From Roseibium sp. (GTDB lineage Bacteria; Pseudomonadota; Alphaproteobacteria; Rhizobiales; Stappiaceae), in the NCBI GenBank assembly GCA_017643925.1, contig JAEPML010000015.1:62001-126000 (forward strand): a stretch of 64,000 nt of DNA, in the 5' to 3' direction. Positions 24,475 to 33,602 of the stretch are shown in pieces. The notes beneath the pieces were generated by a model, which was not told where the DNA came from, searched no databases, and saw only the letters and a program-made list of their open reading frames with translations. Position 1 is the stretch's first letter, and every line of letters begins with the position of its first letter. Position numbers and translations under genes: made by a program.

Positions 24475-24942
24475 ATGTCGAGGAAGTCTGTTTTAATTGC
24501 GGTTCTGGTTGCATGCGCACCAATGACGGCCATCGCCGCGCAGCATGGCAAATGGCACAGTGACGAAGCCCACGGCTACGAACGCTATTGGACGCAGAAC
24601 AGCAAGGGCGACCGCTTCACCATCTGGTGCCCGCCGAGCCACAAGCCTGGCGATGCCCTCATCAGTGTGAATATTCACGGCAGCGCTTCACCTCAGTCTC
24701 TGGTACGAATTCAGCTTGATCGGAAACTGGTGAAGTTCAAAACGGATTCCAAAGGGTTCATCAGAAACAACTGCGCGGCTTGCGTCGATAATCTCACCTA
24801 TTTCTGGCATCAGTTGCGCTCTTCGAAAAAGTTTGCCGTTCAGCTGGAAGACAAGCGCTTTGCCGGCTTCTCGTTGGACGGCATTCAGGAAGCCATTCCT
24901 TCTTCCGTCTGCTCCAGTCGAATGGCAGGCCAGAGCCGCTAG
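24475..24942 (+). CDS. Small exported protein, second of a tandem pair
   Basis: A 155-residue paralogue of the preceding gene. The signal peptide is SVLIAVLVACAPMTAIAAQ; the mature part begins HGKWHSDEAHGYERYWTQN and repeats the WCPPS, WHQLRSSKKFAVQ, FAGFSL and late-cysteine (SSVCSS) pattern. It has an extra CAAC pair (NNCAACVDN) missing from its partner. The ATG at 24475 has GGGGGAG upstream; an earlier frame start is not needed. Same strand and 131 bases after the first copy. Function unknown. Confidence 0.8.
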   Translation: MSRKSVLIAVLVACAPMTAIAAQHGKWHSDEAHGYERYWTQNSKGDRFTIWCPPSHKPGDALISVNIHGSASPQSLVRIQLDRKLVKFKTDSKGFIRNNCAACVDNLTYFWHQLRSSKKFAVQLEDKRFAGFSLDGIQEAIPSSVCSSRMAGQSR

Positions 24943-25123
24943 ACGGCACATCGGCAAAACCTTCACAATACGACTGCGTGTGGTCTCGATCACACATGAT
25001 TTGACGCATCTGTAGCAAACTCTGCTTGTCACCTCCCCTTGCGTCAGATCTTATAGAAACCTGGTAACGGGAACTGACTGTCCTTTCCTTGCCGGGTTTT
25101 GCCGGCGTCAACAGGAGGCAGAT

Positions 25124-25435
25124 ATGCAAAGAAGTAAACTCGCAACAGCAACGCTCTGTCTGGCAGGCGTATTGATAACCACCGCGGCAGAAGCCAGACC
25201 CGACTTGCGCACCATGACATGCGCCCAGGCACAGAACATGGTCAGGCAACATGGCGCCGTCGTCTTCACGACAGGTCAGCACACCTATTCCATGTTCGTT
25301 TCAAACCGCAGCTACTGCGATTACAATCAGGAACTCTTCACCCAGTATGGGCCGACAAGGGACAACCGGAAATGCCCGGTCGCGTTTGAATGCAAGGAAC
25401 CTCTGTTCCGTCGCGGTTTCAATCGCTGGAACTAG
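25124..25435 (+). CDS. Small exported cysteine-containing protein
   Basis: A 103-residue protein with signal peptide KLATATLCLAGVLITTAAEA. The mature part holds four cysteines (TMTCAQ, SYCDYN, NRKCPV, FECKEP), enough for two disulfides, and the segment TCAQAQNMVRQHGAVVFTTG. GGAGG lies before the ATG. Small periplasmic proteins with this TCAQAQ-type opening are common in rhizobia but have no known role. It follows the exported pair on the same strand and converges on the M48 gene. Confidence 0.75.
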   Translation: MQRSKLATATLCLAGVLITTAAEARPDLRTMTCAQAQNMVRQHGAVVFTTGQHTYSMFVSNRSYCDYNQELFTQYGPTRDNRKCPVAFECKEPLFRRGFNRWN

Positions 25436-25450
25436 GGCCTTTTCCATGGG

Positions 25451-26524
25451 TCAGTAGACCTCGAAGCTTTCTTCGACGCTGCTGACCCAAAGGTTGCAGA
25501 AGCCATTGTAGAGGGTTTCAAACAGCTCTGAAGACATGCACGTCGTCGCTGCTGACGGACCAACTGCGACGGCACCCGCCACAACGCCCGGCAACACGCG
25601 TTCAAACCTGGCCCTGAAAGGTGGATGTGAAGCGTTTTCATCCAACTCCCGGTCCCACGCCACTTGCAAGAAGCTCGTCTGGGTGTCCGCCGAAACGATC
25701 GAAGCACGGCGCTCAAACACCCTTTGCAAGGGTGGTTTGGGAGCTTTCACCGCACCGAGCAGTTCCTTCTCCAATGGTTTGTCGACCGTCTCTGCAATCG
25801 CCTCCGATGCCGTCGCAATCAAAACCTCAGCGTCAGCGCAGACTTTGGCGCCGCAGATATTCGCCGCGAACCGGTCAGCTTCGAATTCGTTTTCGCGCGA
25901 CACCCGCATCAATTCCCTTTGGGCTCGGTCAAGCCAGGAACCAAGCGCCCAATCGGCAACACTTCCCACCACCGTCGTCTCCGGATCGGCATATTCATAG
26001 AGCGTTTCGAACGTTTCCAGAAACTCCGCCAGGTTGGTGCCACCTGTAAGGTGTTGACACCTGGCATGCCCGACCTCGTGAGCCATCACCGATCGCAACA
26101 TATCGCGATCAAGAAGGATCAGCAGTTCAAGACCGAGCGACATCGTCGCCACACGCCCGAAAAGCCCGAACCGGCGCTTGCGTTCAGAGATGGAGGCATT
26201 CAGATCGGCGTTGATGAGAAGACGTCTTGTGCCGGAGGTTGGCGGATCCAGCTCGTCCCACATGCGCCACAGCTGCGGCGCCATTTCACGTGACACTTCG
26301 AGCCCGTCCCCGTCAGGCAGGCGGACGAAGAGAATACCAACAAGCAATGCGAATGCGGCCGCAAAGGCAAGCAGGACAAAAGGTGCCAGAACGAGGAACG
26401 TGATCGGTGAAAAATTCAGCAGTTGTAGCCAGAGGGCTACGATCAGAAACGAAACACCAAAAAGAACAACACTTGTGTAGCGGCCGAGCCGCTTTGCCAG
26501 AAATACCAAACCACCCTCAAACAA
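25451..26524 (-). CDS. Membrane-bound M48-family zinc metallopeptidase
   Basis: Integral-membrane endopeptidase of about 357 residues. Two N-terminal membrane helices (VVLFGVSFLIVALWLQLLNF and ITFLVLAPFVLLAFAAAFAL) precede the catalytic HEVGH (in SVMAHEVGHARC), with the third zinc ligand in RENEFEADRFAANICG. It belongs to the HtpX/Ste24 clan, whose members degrade or process membrane proteins. The start is uncertain: TTG at 26524 overlaps the T-arm of the pccB terminator, and TTG at 26509 or CTG at 26500 are alternatives after GAGGGTGG. It lies directly downstream of pccB but behind a strong terminator. Confidence 0.85.
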   Translation of the reverse strand: MFEGGLVFLAKRLGRYTSVVLFGVSFLIVALWLQLLNFSPITFLVLAPFVLLAFAAAFALLVGILFVRLPDGDGLEVSREMAPQLWRMWDELDPPTSGTRRLLINADLNASISERKRRFGLFGRVATMSLGLELLILLDRDMLRSVMAHEVGHARCQHLTGGTNLAEFLETFETLYEYADPETTVVGSVADWALGSWLDRAQRELMRVSRENEFEADRFAANICGAKVCADAEVLIATASEAIAETVDKPLEKELLGAVKAPKPPLQRVFERRASIVSADTQTSFLQVAWDRELDENASHPPFRARFERVLPGVVAGAVAVGPSAATTCMSSELFETLYNGFCNLWVSSVEESFEVY

Positions 26525-26558
26525 AAAGCGCTTCCCTGGCGACAGGGAAGCGCTTTTT
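26523..26558 (-). terminator. Intrinsic terminator after pccB
   Basis: A strong hairpin with ten-pair arms GCGCTTCCCT/AGGGAAGCGC and a six-base loop, flanked by five A and five T. It lies 18 bases beyond the pccB stop and runs into the possible start of the M48 gene. Confidence 0.92.
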
Positions 26559-26575
26559 ACATCAGATATGCAACC

Positions 26576-28108
26576 CTAGAGCGGTATATTGTCGTGTTTC
26601 TTCCACGGCATCTCCGCTTTCTTGGAACGCAACAGGGCCAATGCCTTTGAAACCCTTCGCCGCGTGGAATGTGGGCGGATGACATCATCGATATATCCGC
26701 GCTCTGCAGCAACGAACGGATTGGCGAAACGATCTTCGTAATCCTTGGTTCGCTTTGCGATCTTGTCCGGATCGCCAAGCTCGGAGCGATACAGGATCTC
26801 GACTGCTCCCTTGGCTCCCATCACCGCGATCTCGGCCGAAGGCCAGGCGTAGTTTATGTCGCCCCGAATATGCTTCGAGCTCATGACATCATACGCGCCG
26901 CCATAGGCCTTCCGCGTGATGACCGTAACCTTCGGCACCGTGGCCTCGGCATAGGCAAAAAGAAGTTTCGCACCGTGCTTGATCAGGCCGCCATATTCCT
27001 GGGACGTACCGGGAAGAAAACCCGGAACATCGACAAAGGTCACGATCGGAATGCCAAAACAGTCGCAAAAGCGCACGAACCGGGCGGCCTTGCGGCTGGC
27101 ATCTGAATCGAGAACCCCCGCCAACACCATGGGCTGGTTCGCAATGACACCCACTGTCCGGCCCTCGATCCGCCCGAAGCCGGTGAGGATGTTGCCGGCA
27201 AAACCGGCCTGGATTTCAAAGAAATCTCCCTCGTCCAACGTCTTCAGAACAAGTTCCTTCATGTCATAGGGCTTGTTCGGATTGTCGGGGATCAGTGTGT
27301 CCAGGCTGGTGTCAATCCGTTCCGGATCGTCATAGTTGGACAATTCCGGAAGATCAGCCTGGTTGTTCATCGGCAGGTAGTCGATGAGGCGGCGCATTTC
27401 GATCAAGGCGTCCACATCGTTGTCGAACGCACCATCGGCGATCGAGGACTTGGTGGTGTGGATCGAAGCCCCGCCGAGTTCCTCTGCAGTGACCGTCTCG
27501 TTGGTAACCGTTTTGACGACGTCCGGTCCGGTGACGAACATGTATGACGTGTCGCGCACCATGAAGATGAAGTCCGTCATGGCCGGTGAATAGACATCAC
27601 CTCCGGCACACGGCCCCATGATCAACGAGATCTGCGGAATGACGCCAGAGGCCAGCACGTTTCTCTGGAAGACTTCACCATAGCCCCCGAGAGCCGCAAC
27701 ACCTTCCTGGATGCGGGCACCGCCAGCGTCGAACAGGCCGATTATCGGCGCGCGGTTCTGCAGGGCCATGTCCTGGAGTTTGGTGATCTTCTCCGCATGT
27801 GTTTCGGACAAGGATCCGCCCAGAACCGTAAAGTCCTTGGAAAAGACATAGATGGTGCGACCATTTACGGTTCCCCATCCGGTCACGACACCATCACCTG
27901 GGATGTGCTGATCTTCCATACCGAAATCGGTACAACGGTGTGTCTTGAACATGTCGAATTCTTCGAAGGAACCTTCGTCCAGAAGAATTTCAATTCGTTC
28001 GCGCGCAGTCAGTTTCCCCTTGGAATGCTGAGCGTCGATCCGCCTTTGTCCGCCGCCCAGTTTCGCCGTTTCCCGGCGCTGTTCCAATTCGGCCAGAACT
28101 TCTTTCAT
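26576..28108 (-). CDS. pccB: Propionyl-CoA carboxylase, carboxyltransferase beta subunit
   Basis: Transfers the carboxyl group from biotin to propionyl-CoA. The 510-residue protein has two crotonase-fold halves: N-terminal (KLTARERIEILLDEGSFEEF, FDAGGARIQEGVAAL) and C-terminal (VDVPGFLPGTSQEYGG, KAYGGAYDVMSSKHIRGD), with acyl-CoA oxyanion loops GPCAGGDVYSPAM and AYGGAYDVM. The residues HRCTDFGMEDQHIPGDGVVT are characteristic of PccB rather than MccB. The ATG at 28108 has GGAGG five bases upstream; an ATG 12 bases earlier overlaps that site and is unlikely. Partner of pccA downstream. Confidence 0.94.
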   Translation of the reverse strand: MKEVLAELEQRRETAKLGGGQRRIDAQHSKGKLTARERIEILLDEGSFEEFDMFKTHRCTDFGMEDQHIPGDGVVTGWGTVNGRTIYVFSKDFTVLGGSLSETHAEKITKLQDMALQNRAPIIGLFDAGGARIQEGVAALGGYGEVFQRNVLASGVIPQISLIMGPCAGGDVYSPAMTDFIFMVRDTSYMFVTGPDVVKTVTNETVTAEELGGASIHTTKSSIADGAFDNDVDALIEMRRLIDYLPMNNQADLPELSNYDDPERIDTSLDTLIPDNPNKPYDMKELVLKTLDEGDFFEIQAGFAGNILTGFGRIEGRTVGVIANQPMVLAGVLDSDASRKAARFVRFCDCFGIPIVTFVDVPGFLPGTSQEYGGLIKHGAKLLFAYAEATVPKVTVITRKAYGGAYDVMSSKHIRGDINYAWPSAEIAVMGAKGAVEILYRSELGDPDKIAKRTKDYEDRFANPFVAAERGYIDDVIRPHSTRRRVSKALALLRSKKAEMPWKKHDNIPL

Positions 28109-28390
28109 GCGGTCCTCCAATATTTCTTGTCAAAGGCCGTAGCACGAACCCCGGCACGCGCAAAGTCAGCAGTTGGGCTTATGGGGGAACTACGCGCATC
28201 CACCCTGAGCCACCGTCTGGCCTTTATTTGCAACAACTTCTTCCGTAAGGTCACATTTCCTGTAAGCTACCCCAATTGGACGAGGCCTTCTTTTGTTTTT
28301 TCGGCCCACGACAGCAGCAGATTAAATTTCAGAATTTGAAGCGACGGCTCGAATTCGGCTGTCCAATTTCAAATACTCCGGAGGATTGCG

Positions 28391-29395
28391 ATGTCCCTTT
28401 ATAGCCCAGACACAACATGGATGGCCCTGCTCGGGGGCGGTTTTTCCGGGTCTGTTCTTGCAGGCGGCAGTGTCTTTCAGTTCGATCTATGGAACCTCGG
28501 CGCACAAAGGCTTCCCATACAGGTTCTGGTGACGGGCAAACGCGCGGGGATCATGGCTGAAGCCGGAACGGCAATGGCGCTTCTGCTGGTAACCGGGTGC
28601 AAGACAGCACGCGACATGGATGGGATCACGTCTTCAGGGATCGACTGGGAGTTCTCGTTCGGTGGTGACGCGGACGCGGTAGCCAAGACCGGCGTTAGCC
28701 TGTTCAAGGAGGTCATGAAGGCGGCGGGGAAACAGTCCGGTGAATGGGCCCTGAATGAGTCGGGCAAACGACTGGCGCAATACATCGTGGGGGATTTGGG
28801 TGTCGTCCAGCCAGGACGGCAGTTCAATCTGCTGCCGACGCCCCTGTCCATTTCGGCTGGCGCGGGCATCTTCTACGAGTGGCAGACACTGCGGGTTCTC
28901 GACGGAAAAATCGGCTGGAACTACTTTTCGCCCAAATATGCGGTCGAAAACCGGTCAGGGTCCGTTTTCATGAGAATGAAGGACATTCCGGTCAAGGATG
29001 GCACGACCATTCACCTGGGATTTGGAGTGGACGAGTGGTTCTCCATCGATCCAAACATCAAATGGGTTCAGACACCGTCTGGACCAAGAATTGGCAGAAG
29101 CAAGCTGCACATAGATTGCGCAGTCTATGGCGGTGAACTCTATCAGACCCATAACAGGAACAGTGCCCCGGGTATCAATCTCAGCCAACTTCAGCCCTCC
29201 GGACGGAGTGAAGCGGGCATGCTGTCCGTCACCGACACCAAGGAGGTCAAGAAGAGCGGCAAACTGACCATTTACCCGCGCATTTTCGAGTTTACGAACT
29301 ACCCGTACTGGTCCGCAGACGACACGATGACAGTTCATGTCGATGCCAAGGGACGCTTCGTGAAGGTGGATGGGACCTCCGCCTACCGTGAGTAG
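28391..29395 (+). CDS. Protein of unknown family, adjacent to the ATP-grasp cluster
   Basis: A 334-residue protein I do not recognise. GGAGG lies seven bases before the ATG. It has no classical signal peptide and is rich in Gly, Ser and Trp; the first third includes WMALLGGGFSGSVLAGGSVF, and the middle includes SAGAGIFYEWQTLRVLDGKI and TTIHLGFGVDEWFSIDPNIK. A hydrophobic stretch near residues 54-70 (AEAGTAMALLLVTGCK) is too short for a firm membrane call. It ends 109 bases before the ATP-grasp gene on the same strand, so it could belong to that locus. No enzyme motif is apparent. Confidence 0.7.
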   Translation: MSLYSPDTTWMALLGGGFSGSVLAGGSVFQFDLWNLGAQRLPIQVLVTGKRAGIMAEAGTAMALLLVTGCKTARDMDGITSSGIDWEFSFGGDADAVAKTGVSLFKEVMKAAGKQSGEWALNESGKRLAQYIVGDLGVVQPGRQFNLLPTPLSISAGAGIFYEWQTLRVLDGKIGWNYFSPKYAVENRSGSVFMRMKDIPVKDGTTIHLGFGVDEWFSIDPNIKWVQTPSGPRIGRSKLHIDCAVYGGELYQTHNRNSAPGINLSQLQPSGRSEAGMLSVTDTKEVKKSGKLTIYPRIFEFTNYPYWSADDTMTVHVDAKGRFVKVDGTSAYRE

Positions 29396-29503
29396 CAATC
29401 TGATTGCATAAAAACTGTGCAAGTGCGATGTGAGATTGGTCTTTGACAGCCTTCAGAAATTTGCCATGATTGCCCAAGAACAAAGCATAATGACGGGGGG
29501 GCA

Positions 29504-30928
29504 ATGGCGGACGCTCGCACTTTCTTCAATGAAATGCTCGACGAGACCGGTGGACCACGCCAGCCTTACAAGAGGCTCGCCAAGTGGCTTGAGGACAAGC
29601 CCTCAAATTTCCTGACACGGAAAAGCAGAGACGCCGAAACGATTTTCAGACGCCTCGGGATCACCTTCGCCGTCTACGGCGCGGACGAAGCCACGGAACG
29701 ACTGATCCCCTTCGACCCCATTCCCCGCATCATTTCAGCATCCGAGTGGCGACGGTTATCGGCAGGCATCGACCAACGGGTCCGTGCGCTCAATGCGTTC
29801 ATGCACGATATCTACCATCGGCAGGAAATCCTGCGAGCTGGCAGGATCCCCGCGGACCTTGTGCTTCAGAACGAGGCCTTCTTGCCTGAAATGGCGGGCT
29901 TCACGCCGGCTCGAAAGGTTTATGCCCATATCATCGGCACGGATCTGGTGAGGGTTTCGGAAAACGAATTCTACGTGCTTGAAGACAACACCCGGACCCC
30001 TTCCGGCGTCTCCTACATGATGGAGAACCGGGAAACGATGATGCGTCTGTTCCCGGAGCTCTTCCAGACCCATCACGTCTCACCCGTGGAACAGTACCCG
30101 GAATTGCTCCGGCGCACCTTGGAAAGCGTTGCGCCCGATCCTTCGAAATCGACCCAGACCATCGTGGTACTCACACCAGGTATCTACAATTCCGCCTATT
30201 TCGAACATGCGTTCCTGGCCGATTCCATGGGCGTGGAACTGGTAGAAGGCCGTGACCTTTTCGTTGATGCCGGCAAGGTCTTCATGCGCACGACGCGGGA
30301 TCCCAAGCAGGTGGATGTGATTTACCGGCGCATCGATGACGCCTTCCTGGATCCCCTCACCTTCAATGCCGACAGCATGCTGGGTGTGCCGGGTCTGTTC
30401 GATGCTTACCGCGCGGGCAATGTCACCATCTGCAATGCACCGGGTACAGGCATAGCCGACGACAAGGCAATCTACGCCTATGTTCCTGACATCATTGAAT
30501 TTTATACAGGGCAGAAGCCGATCCTCAACAATGTTCCGACCTGGAATTGTTCGCGGCCGGACGACCTTGCCTACGTCCTCGACAACTTGCAGGACATCGT
30601 GGTCAAGGAAGTCCATGGTTCCGGCGGCTACGGCATGTTGATCGGGCCAACGGCATCGAAACGCGAGATCGCGGAATTCAGGAAGGTGCTGGAGACGAAC
30701 CCGTCCAACTACATTGCCCAGCCGACCCTCGCGCTTTCGGCTTGTCCGACACATGTTTCCTCCGGCGTCGCTCCCCGGCACGTCGATCTTCGCCCCTTTG
30801 TTCTGATCGGAGACCAGGTGCGCATCACACCCGGCGGTCTGACGCGCGTTGCACTCAAGAAGGGCTCTCTCGTCGTCAATTCCAGTCAGGGTGGCGGCAC
30901 CAAGGACACCTGGGTACTCGAGGACTGA
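29504..30928 (+). CDS. Circularly permuted type 2 ATP-grasp protein (DUF404/407 group)
   Basis: Predicted ATP-dependent carboxylate-amine ligase of 474 residues, cytosolic. It follows the family pattern: LIPFDPIPRIISASEWRRL, then LNAFMHDIYHRQEILRAGRI, the ATP-grasp segment VRVSENEFYVLEDNTRTPSG with SYMMENRE, and the P-loop-like GSGGYGMLIGPTASKREI. These proteins are predicted to make amide bonds between peptides or amino acids, but substrates are unknown. It is first in the set ATP-grasp/alpha-E/transglutaminase/protease; the alpha-E gene follows after seven bases. GGGGGG lies just before the ATG. Confidence 0.9.
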   Translation: MADARTFFNEMLDETGGPRQPYKRLAKWLEDKPSNFLTRKSRDAETIFRRLGITFAVYGADEATERLIPFDPIPRIISASEWRRLSAGIDQRVRALNAFMHDIYHRQEILRAGRIPADLVLQNEAFLPEMAGFTPARKVYAHIIGTDLVRVSENEFYVLEDNTRTPSGVSYMMENRETMMRLFPELFQTHHVSPVEQYPELLRRTLESVAPDPSKSTQTIVVLTPGIYNSAYFEHAFLADSMGVELVEGRDLFVDAGKVFMRTTRDPKQVDVIYRRIDDAFLDPLTFNADSMLGVPGLFDAYRAGNVTICNAPGTGIADDKAIYAYVPDIIEFYTGQKPILNNVPTWNCSRPDDLAYVLDNLQDIVVKEVHGSGGYGMLIGPTASKREIAEFRKVLETNPSNYIAQPTLALSACPTHVSSGVAPRHVDLRPFVLIGDQVRITPGGLTRVALKKGSLVVNSSQGGGTKDTWVLED

Positions 30929-30935
30929 AGATCAG

Positions 30936-31886
30936 ATGCTAGGCAGAACAGCTTCTTCACTGTTTTGGATGTCCCGCTACCACGAGCGGGCCCAGAACGT
31001 TACACGTTTGATGGAAGTGGCTTACCGCGGTGCCATCATGTCCCATTCAGGACAGGAGGACGGAACCCACTGGACGTTTGCGCTTGCCAATTCCGGGACG
31101 ATTGAGGGCTACCAGCAGAAATACGAGGACCTGAACAGCCGCAACGTCTCCACTTATCTGGTTTTCTCAAGGGACAATCCCGCAAGTGTGCGCAACAGCC
31201 TCGAGCTCGCGCGCAACAATGCGCGTGCGGTGCGTACCAGCATCACGGCCGAACTCTGGGAAGCGATCAACACGACCTGGATCGAGTTTATCGACGTCAA
31301 TCCACAAACCATCACACCGGAAAAACTTCCGGACTTTCTGGCCTGGGTCAACCAGCGCGCCCACCTGTTTCGCGGCGCCCTGCTCAACACGGTGTTGCGT
31401 GACGACGGCTATTTCTTCAGCCAGATGGGCAACTTTGTCGAGCGGGCGGACAACACGGCGCGGGTGCTCAACACACAGTATTGGGCCTTGCTGCCCGACA
31501 GTGACATCGTTGATGACGGTTCGAGCGAACGGTATCAGTGGAGCGCGATCCTCAGGGCGCTTTCCGGCCGCCGCAGCTACCGGTTTGCCTATCCGAACGC
31601 GCGCCTCAAAGCCTTCAACATTGCCGAGTTCCTGATCCTCAGGAAGGAAATGCCCCGATCCCTGGCCCATTGTTACAACTGGATTGCAGATACGGCTGAA
31701 GACCTGTCACAGTTCTACGGATCGCTGGAACCCAGCCTGGAACTGGCGACAGAGGTTTCTGCCATGCTGGCCGAGAAGCAGATGCGTGAGATCTATCAGG
31801 AAGGTCTCCATGAATTCCTTGCTGATTTCATCGGCAAGAACAATGAATTCGCCCGCCAGCTCTCCGAAGACTACAACTTCGCCTGA
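30936..31886 (+). CDS. Alpha-E domain protein (DUF403)
   Basis: All-helical protein of 316 residues that nearly always accompanies the circularly permuted ATP-grasp ligase. The opening LGRTASSLFWMSRYHERAQN is the family signature, followed by helical glutamate-bearing segments such as AELWEAINTTWIEF and LRDDGYFFSQMGNFVERADN. Its biochemical role is unknown; it may bind the substrate or carry the growing product. The ATG at 30936 is chosen because it lies seven bases after the previous stop; a longer frame overlaps the ATP-grasp gene. Confidence 0.9.
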   Translation: MLGRTASSLFWMSRYHERAQNVTRLMEVAYRGAIMSHSGQEDGTHWTFALANSGTIEGYQQKYEDLNSRNVSTYLVFSRDNPASVRNSLELARNNARAVRTSITAELWEAINTTWIEFIDVNPQTITPEKLPDFLAWVNQRAHLFRGALLNTVLRDDGYFFSQMGNFVERADNTARVLNTQYWALLPDSDIVDDGSSERYQWSAILRALSGRRSYRFAYPNARLKAFNIAEFLILRKEMPRSLAHCYNWIADTAEDLSQFYGSLEPSLELATEVSAMLAEKQMREIYQEGLHEFLADFIGKNNEFARQLSEDYNFA

Positions 31887-31903
31887 ACCCCGATTGGTGC
31901 CGC

Positions 31904-32722
31904 ATGCGTTTGACTGTCCGACACATCACCCGATACCGCTACGATGCTCCGCTTGCCAACGCCATGCAGCAATTGCGTCTGACACCTGAAAGCGGCCCGT
32001 CGCAAAGGGTCGTGGAATGGGCAATTGAGGCGCCCGGCATCGAGCGGGCGACCACCTACAAGGATGCGTTTGGAAACCGGGTGCATATGGTCTCGCGCGG
32101 AGAACCCGTCGAAGACGTCGAAATCACAGCTTCCGGCGTGGTTGAAACAACCGACACCAATGGAATTCTCGGCCATGAACCCGATGCCGGCGCTCCTCCG
32201 CGGATCTACACGCGTGTCACGCCGCTCACACAGTCAAACCAGGCCATTCGCAAACTGGCCACACACGCTGAAGGTCACGACAAGATTGCGGGTTTTCACG
32301 CCCTCATGCATGCGATCCGCGAGAAGGTCGACTACAAGGTCGGCGTCACCGAGACACACGCGACCGCAACCTCGGCACTCGCCGCGGGCGAAGGTGTTTG
32401 CCAGGATCACGCCCACATTTTCATAGCGGCTGCGCGGTCCATTGGCGTGCCTGCACGCTATGTCTCGGGGTACCTGCTTCTGGAGGACGAGCAGGCTTCG
32501 GAAGCGCATCATGCCTGGGCCGAAGTGTTTATCAACGGTTTGGGATGGACAGCATTCGATATTTCGAATGCAATTTGTCCCACGGACCGTTATATCCGCC
32601 TCACAGTGGGACTGGATTCCCGGTCGGCCGCGCCGATACGCGGAATTCGATTTGGCGGTCTGGAAGAAAATCTGCACGTTGAAGTCGAGGTTGCTCAGGC
32701 GGCCCTGCAGCAACAGCAATAG
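31904..32722 (+). CDS. Transglutaminase-fold cysteine protease-like protein
   Basis: A 272-residue protein with an N-terminal strand domain (RHITRYRYDAPLANAMQQLR) typical of bacterial transglutaminase-like proteins, and a papain-like core. The catalytic triad is visible as Cys in GEGVCQDHAHIFIAAARSIG, His in ASEAHHAWAEVFI and Asp in GWTAFDISNAI. It could cleave or transfer peptide amide bonds made by the neighbouring ligase. It follows alpha-E by 17 bases and precedes the protease by 69. Confidence 0.92.
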   Translation: MRLTVRHITRYRYDAPLANAMQQLRLTPESGPSQRVVEWAIEAPGIERATTYKDAFGNRVHMVSRGEPVEDVEITASGVVETTDTNGILGHEPDAGAPPRIYTRVTPLTQSNQAIRKLATHAEGHDKIAGFHALMHAIREKVDYKVGVTETHATATSALAAGEGVCQDHAHIFIAAARSIGVPARYVSGYLLLEDEQASEAHHAWAEVFINGLGWTAFDISNAICPTDRYIRLTVGLDSRSAAPIRGIRFGGLEENLHVEVEVAQAALQQQQ

Positions 32723-32791
32723 ATTCATCTTCACAGCGCTGGAATTGGTTCTGTTCGGGATCGTTCCCGGAGAACTTGAAGGGGCAGATAC

Positions 32792-33523
32792 ATGACCTAT
32801 TGCGTCGGCTTGAAGCTGGACAGAGGGCTCGTCTTCGCATCGGACACCCGCACCAATGCCGGTGTCGACAACATCTCCTCGTTCAAGAAACTGCATGTCT
32901 GGGAAGAAACGGGCGAGCGTGTGATCACGCTGCTGTCTGCAGGCAATCTGGCCGTTACCCAGGCGGTGGTGTCCTTGCTCGATGAGCATGTTTCTTCCGG
33001 CGACGGGGACAGGGCGACGCTGATGACAGCCAAGACCATGTTCCAGGTGGCCCGGCTGGTCGGCAGCGCCGTACGTGAGGTCAAGGCCATCGATGGCGAA
33101 GCACTTGGGTCAAACGCCGAGAATTTCTTCGTCACTTTCATCCTTGGCGGCCAGATCAAGGGTGAAGAACCCCGCCTCTTCCAGATCTACGCGGAAGGCA
33201 ATTTCATCGAGGTCGGAGAGGACACCCCCTTTCTGCAGATTGGCGAACACAAATACGGCAAGCCGATCCTGGATCGCGTGACCCGTGCGGACATGCGCCT
33301 GGGCGAAGCGGCAAAGCTCGTGCTTCTGTCCTTCGATTCAACCCTGCGCTCCAACCTGTCTGTCGGCATGCCCATCGACATGCTGCTTTACAACACGGAT
33401 ACTTTTTCCACCGACCGCCAGGTCCGCATCGAGCAGGATGATCCCTATTTTCAGAAGCTGTCGCGTGGCTGGTCCGACAAGTTGCGACAGGCATTTTCCG
33501 AGATTGACGAGTTCGATGTCTGA
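32792..33523 (+). CDS. Proteasome-type (Ntn-hydrolase) peptidase
   Basis: A 243-residue 20S beta-subunit-like protease. Met is followed by Thr2, so removal of Met would expose the nucleophilic threonine. The downstream GLKLDRGLVFASDTRTNAG contains the conserved Asp, and FKKLHVWE supplies the lysine. It is unlike HslV and true proteasome beta subunits in length and context, and belongs to the group found next to ATP-grasp and transglutaminase genes. It probably cleaves peptides made by that pathway. AAGGGG lies just before the ATG. Confidence 0.9.
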   Translation: MTYCVGLKLDRGLVFASDTRTNAGVDNISSFKKLHVWEETGERVITLLSAGNLAVTQAVVSLLDEHVSSGDGDRATLMTAKTMFQVARLVGSAVREVKAIDGEALGSNAENFFVTFILGGQIKGEEPRLFQIYAEGNFIEVGEDTPFLQIGEHKYGKPILDRVTRADMRLGEAAKLVLLSFDSTLRSNLSVGMPIDMLLYNTDTFSTDRQVRIEQDDPYFQKLSRGWSDKLRQAFSEIDEFDV

Positions 33524-33602
33524 TTGCCTGGCTAATCTTGTCAGTCAATCGTCATAATCCGCCGATAGAAGCGCTCCAAACGATTTCACAGTGTGGTGTC
33601 CC

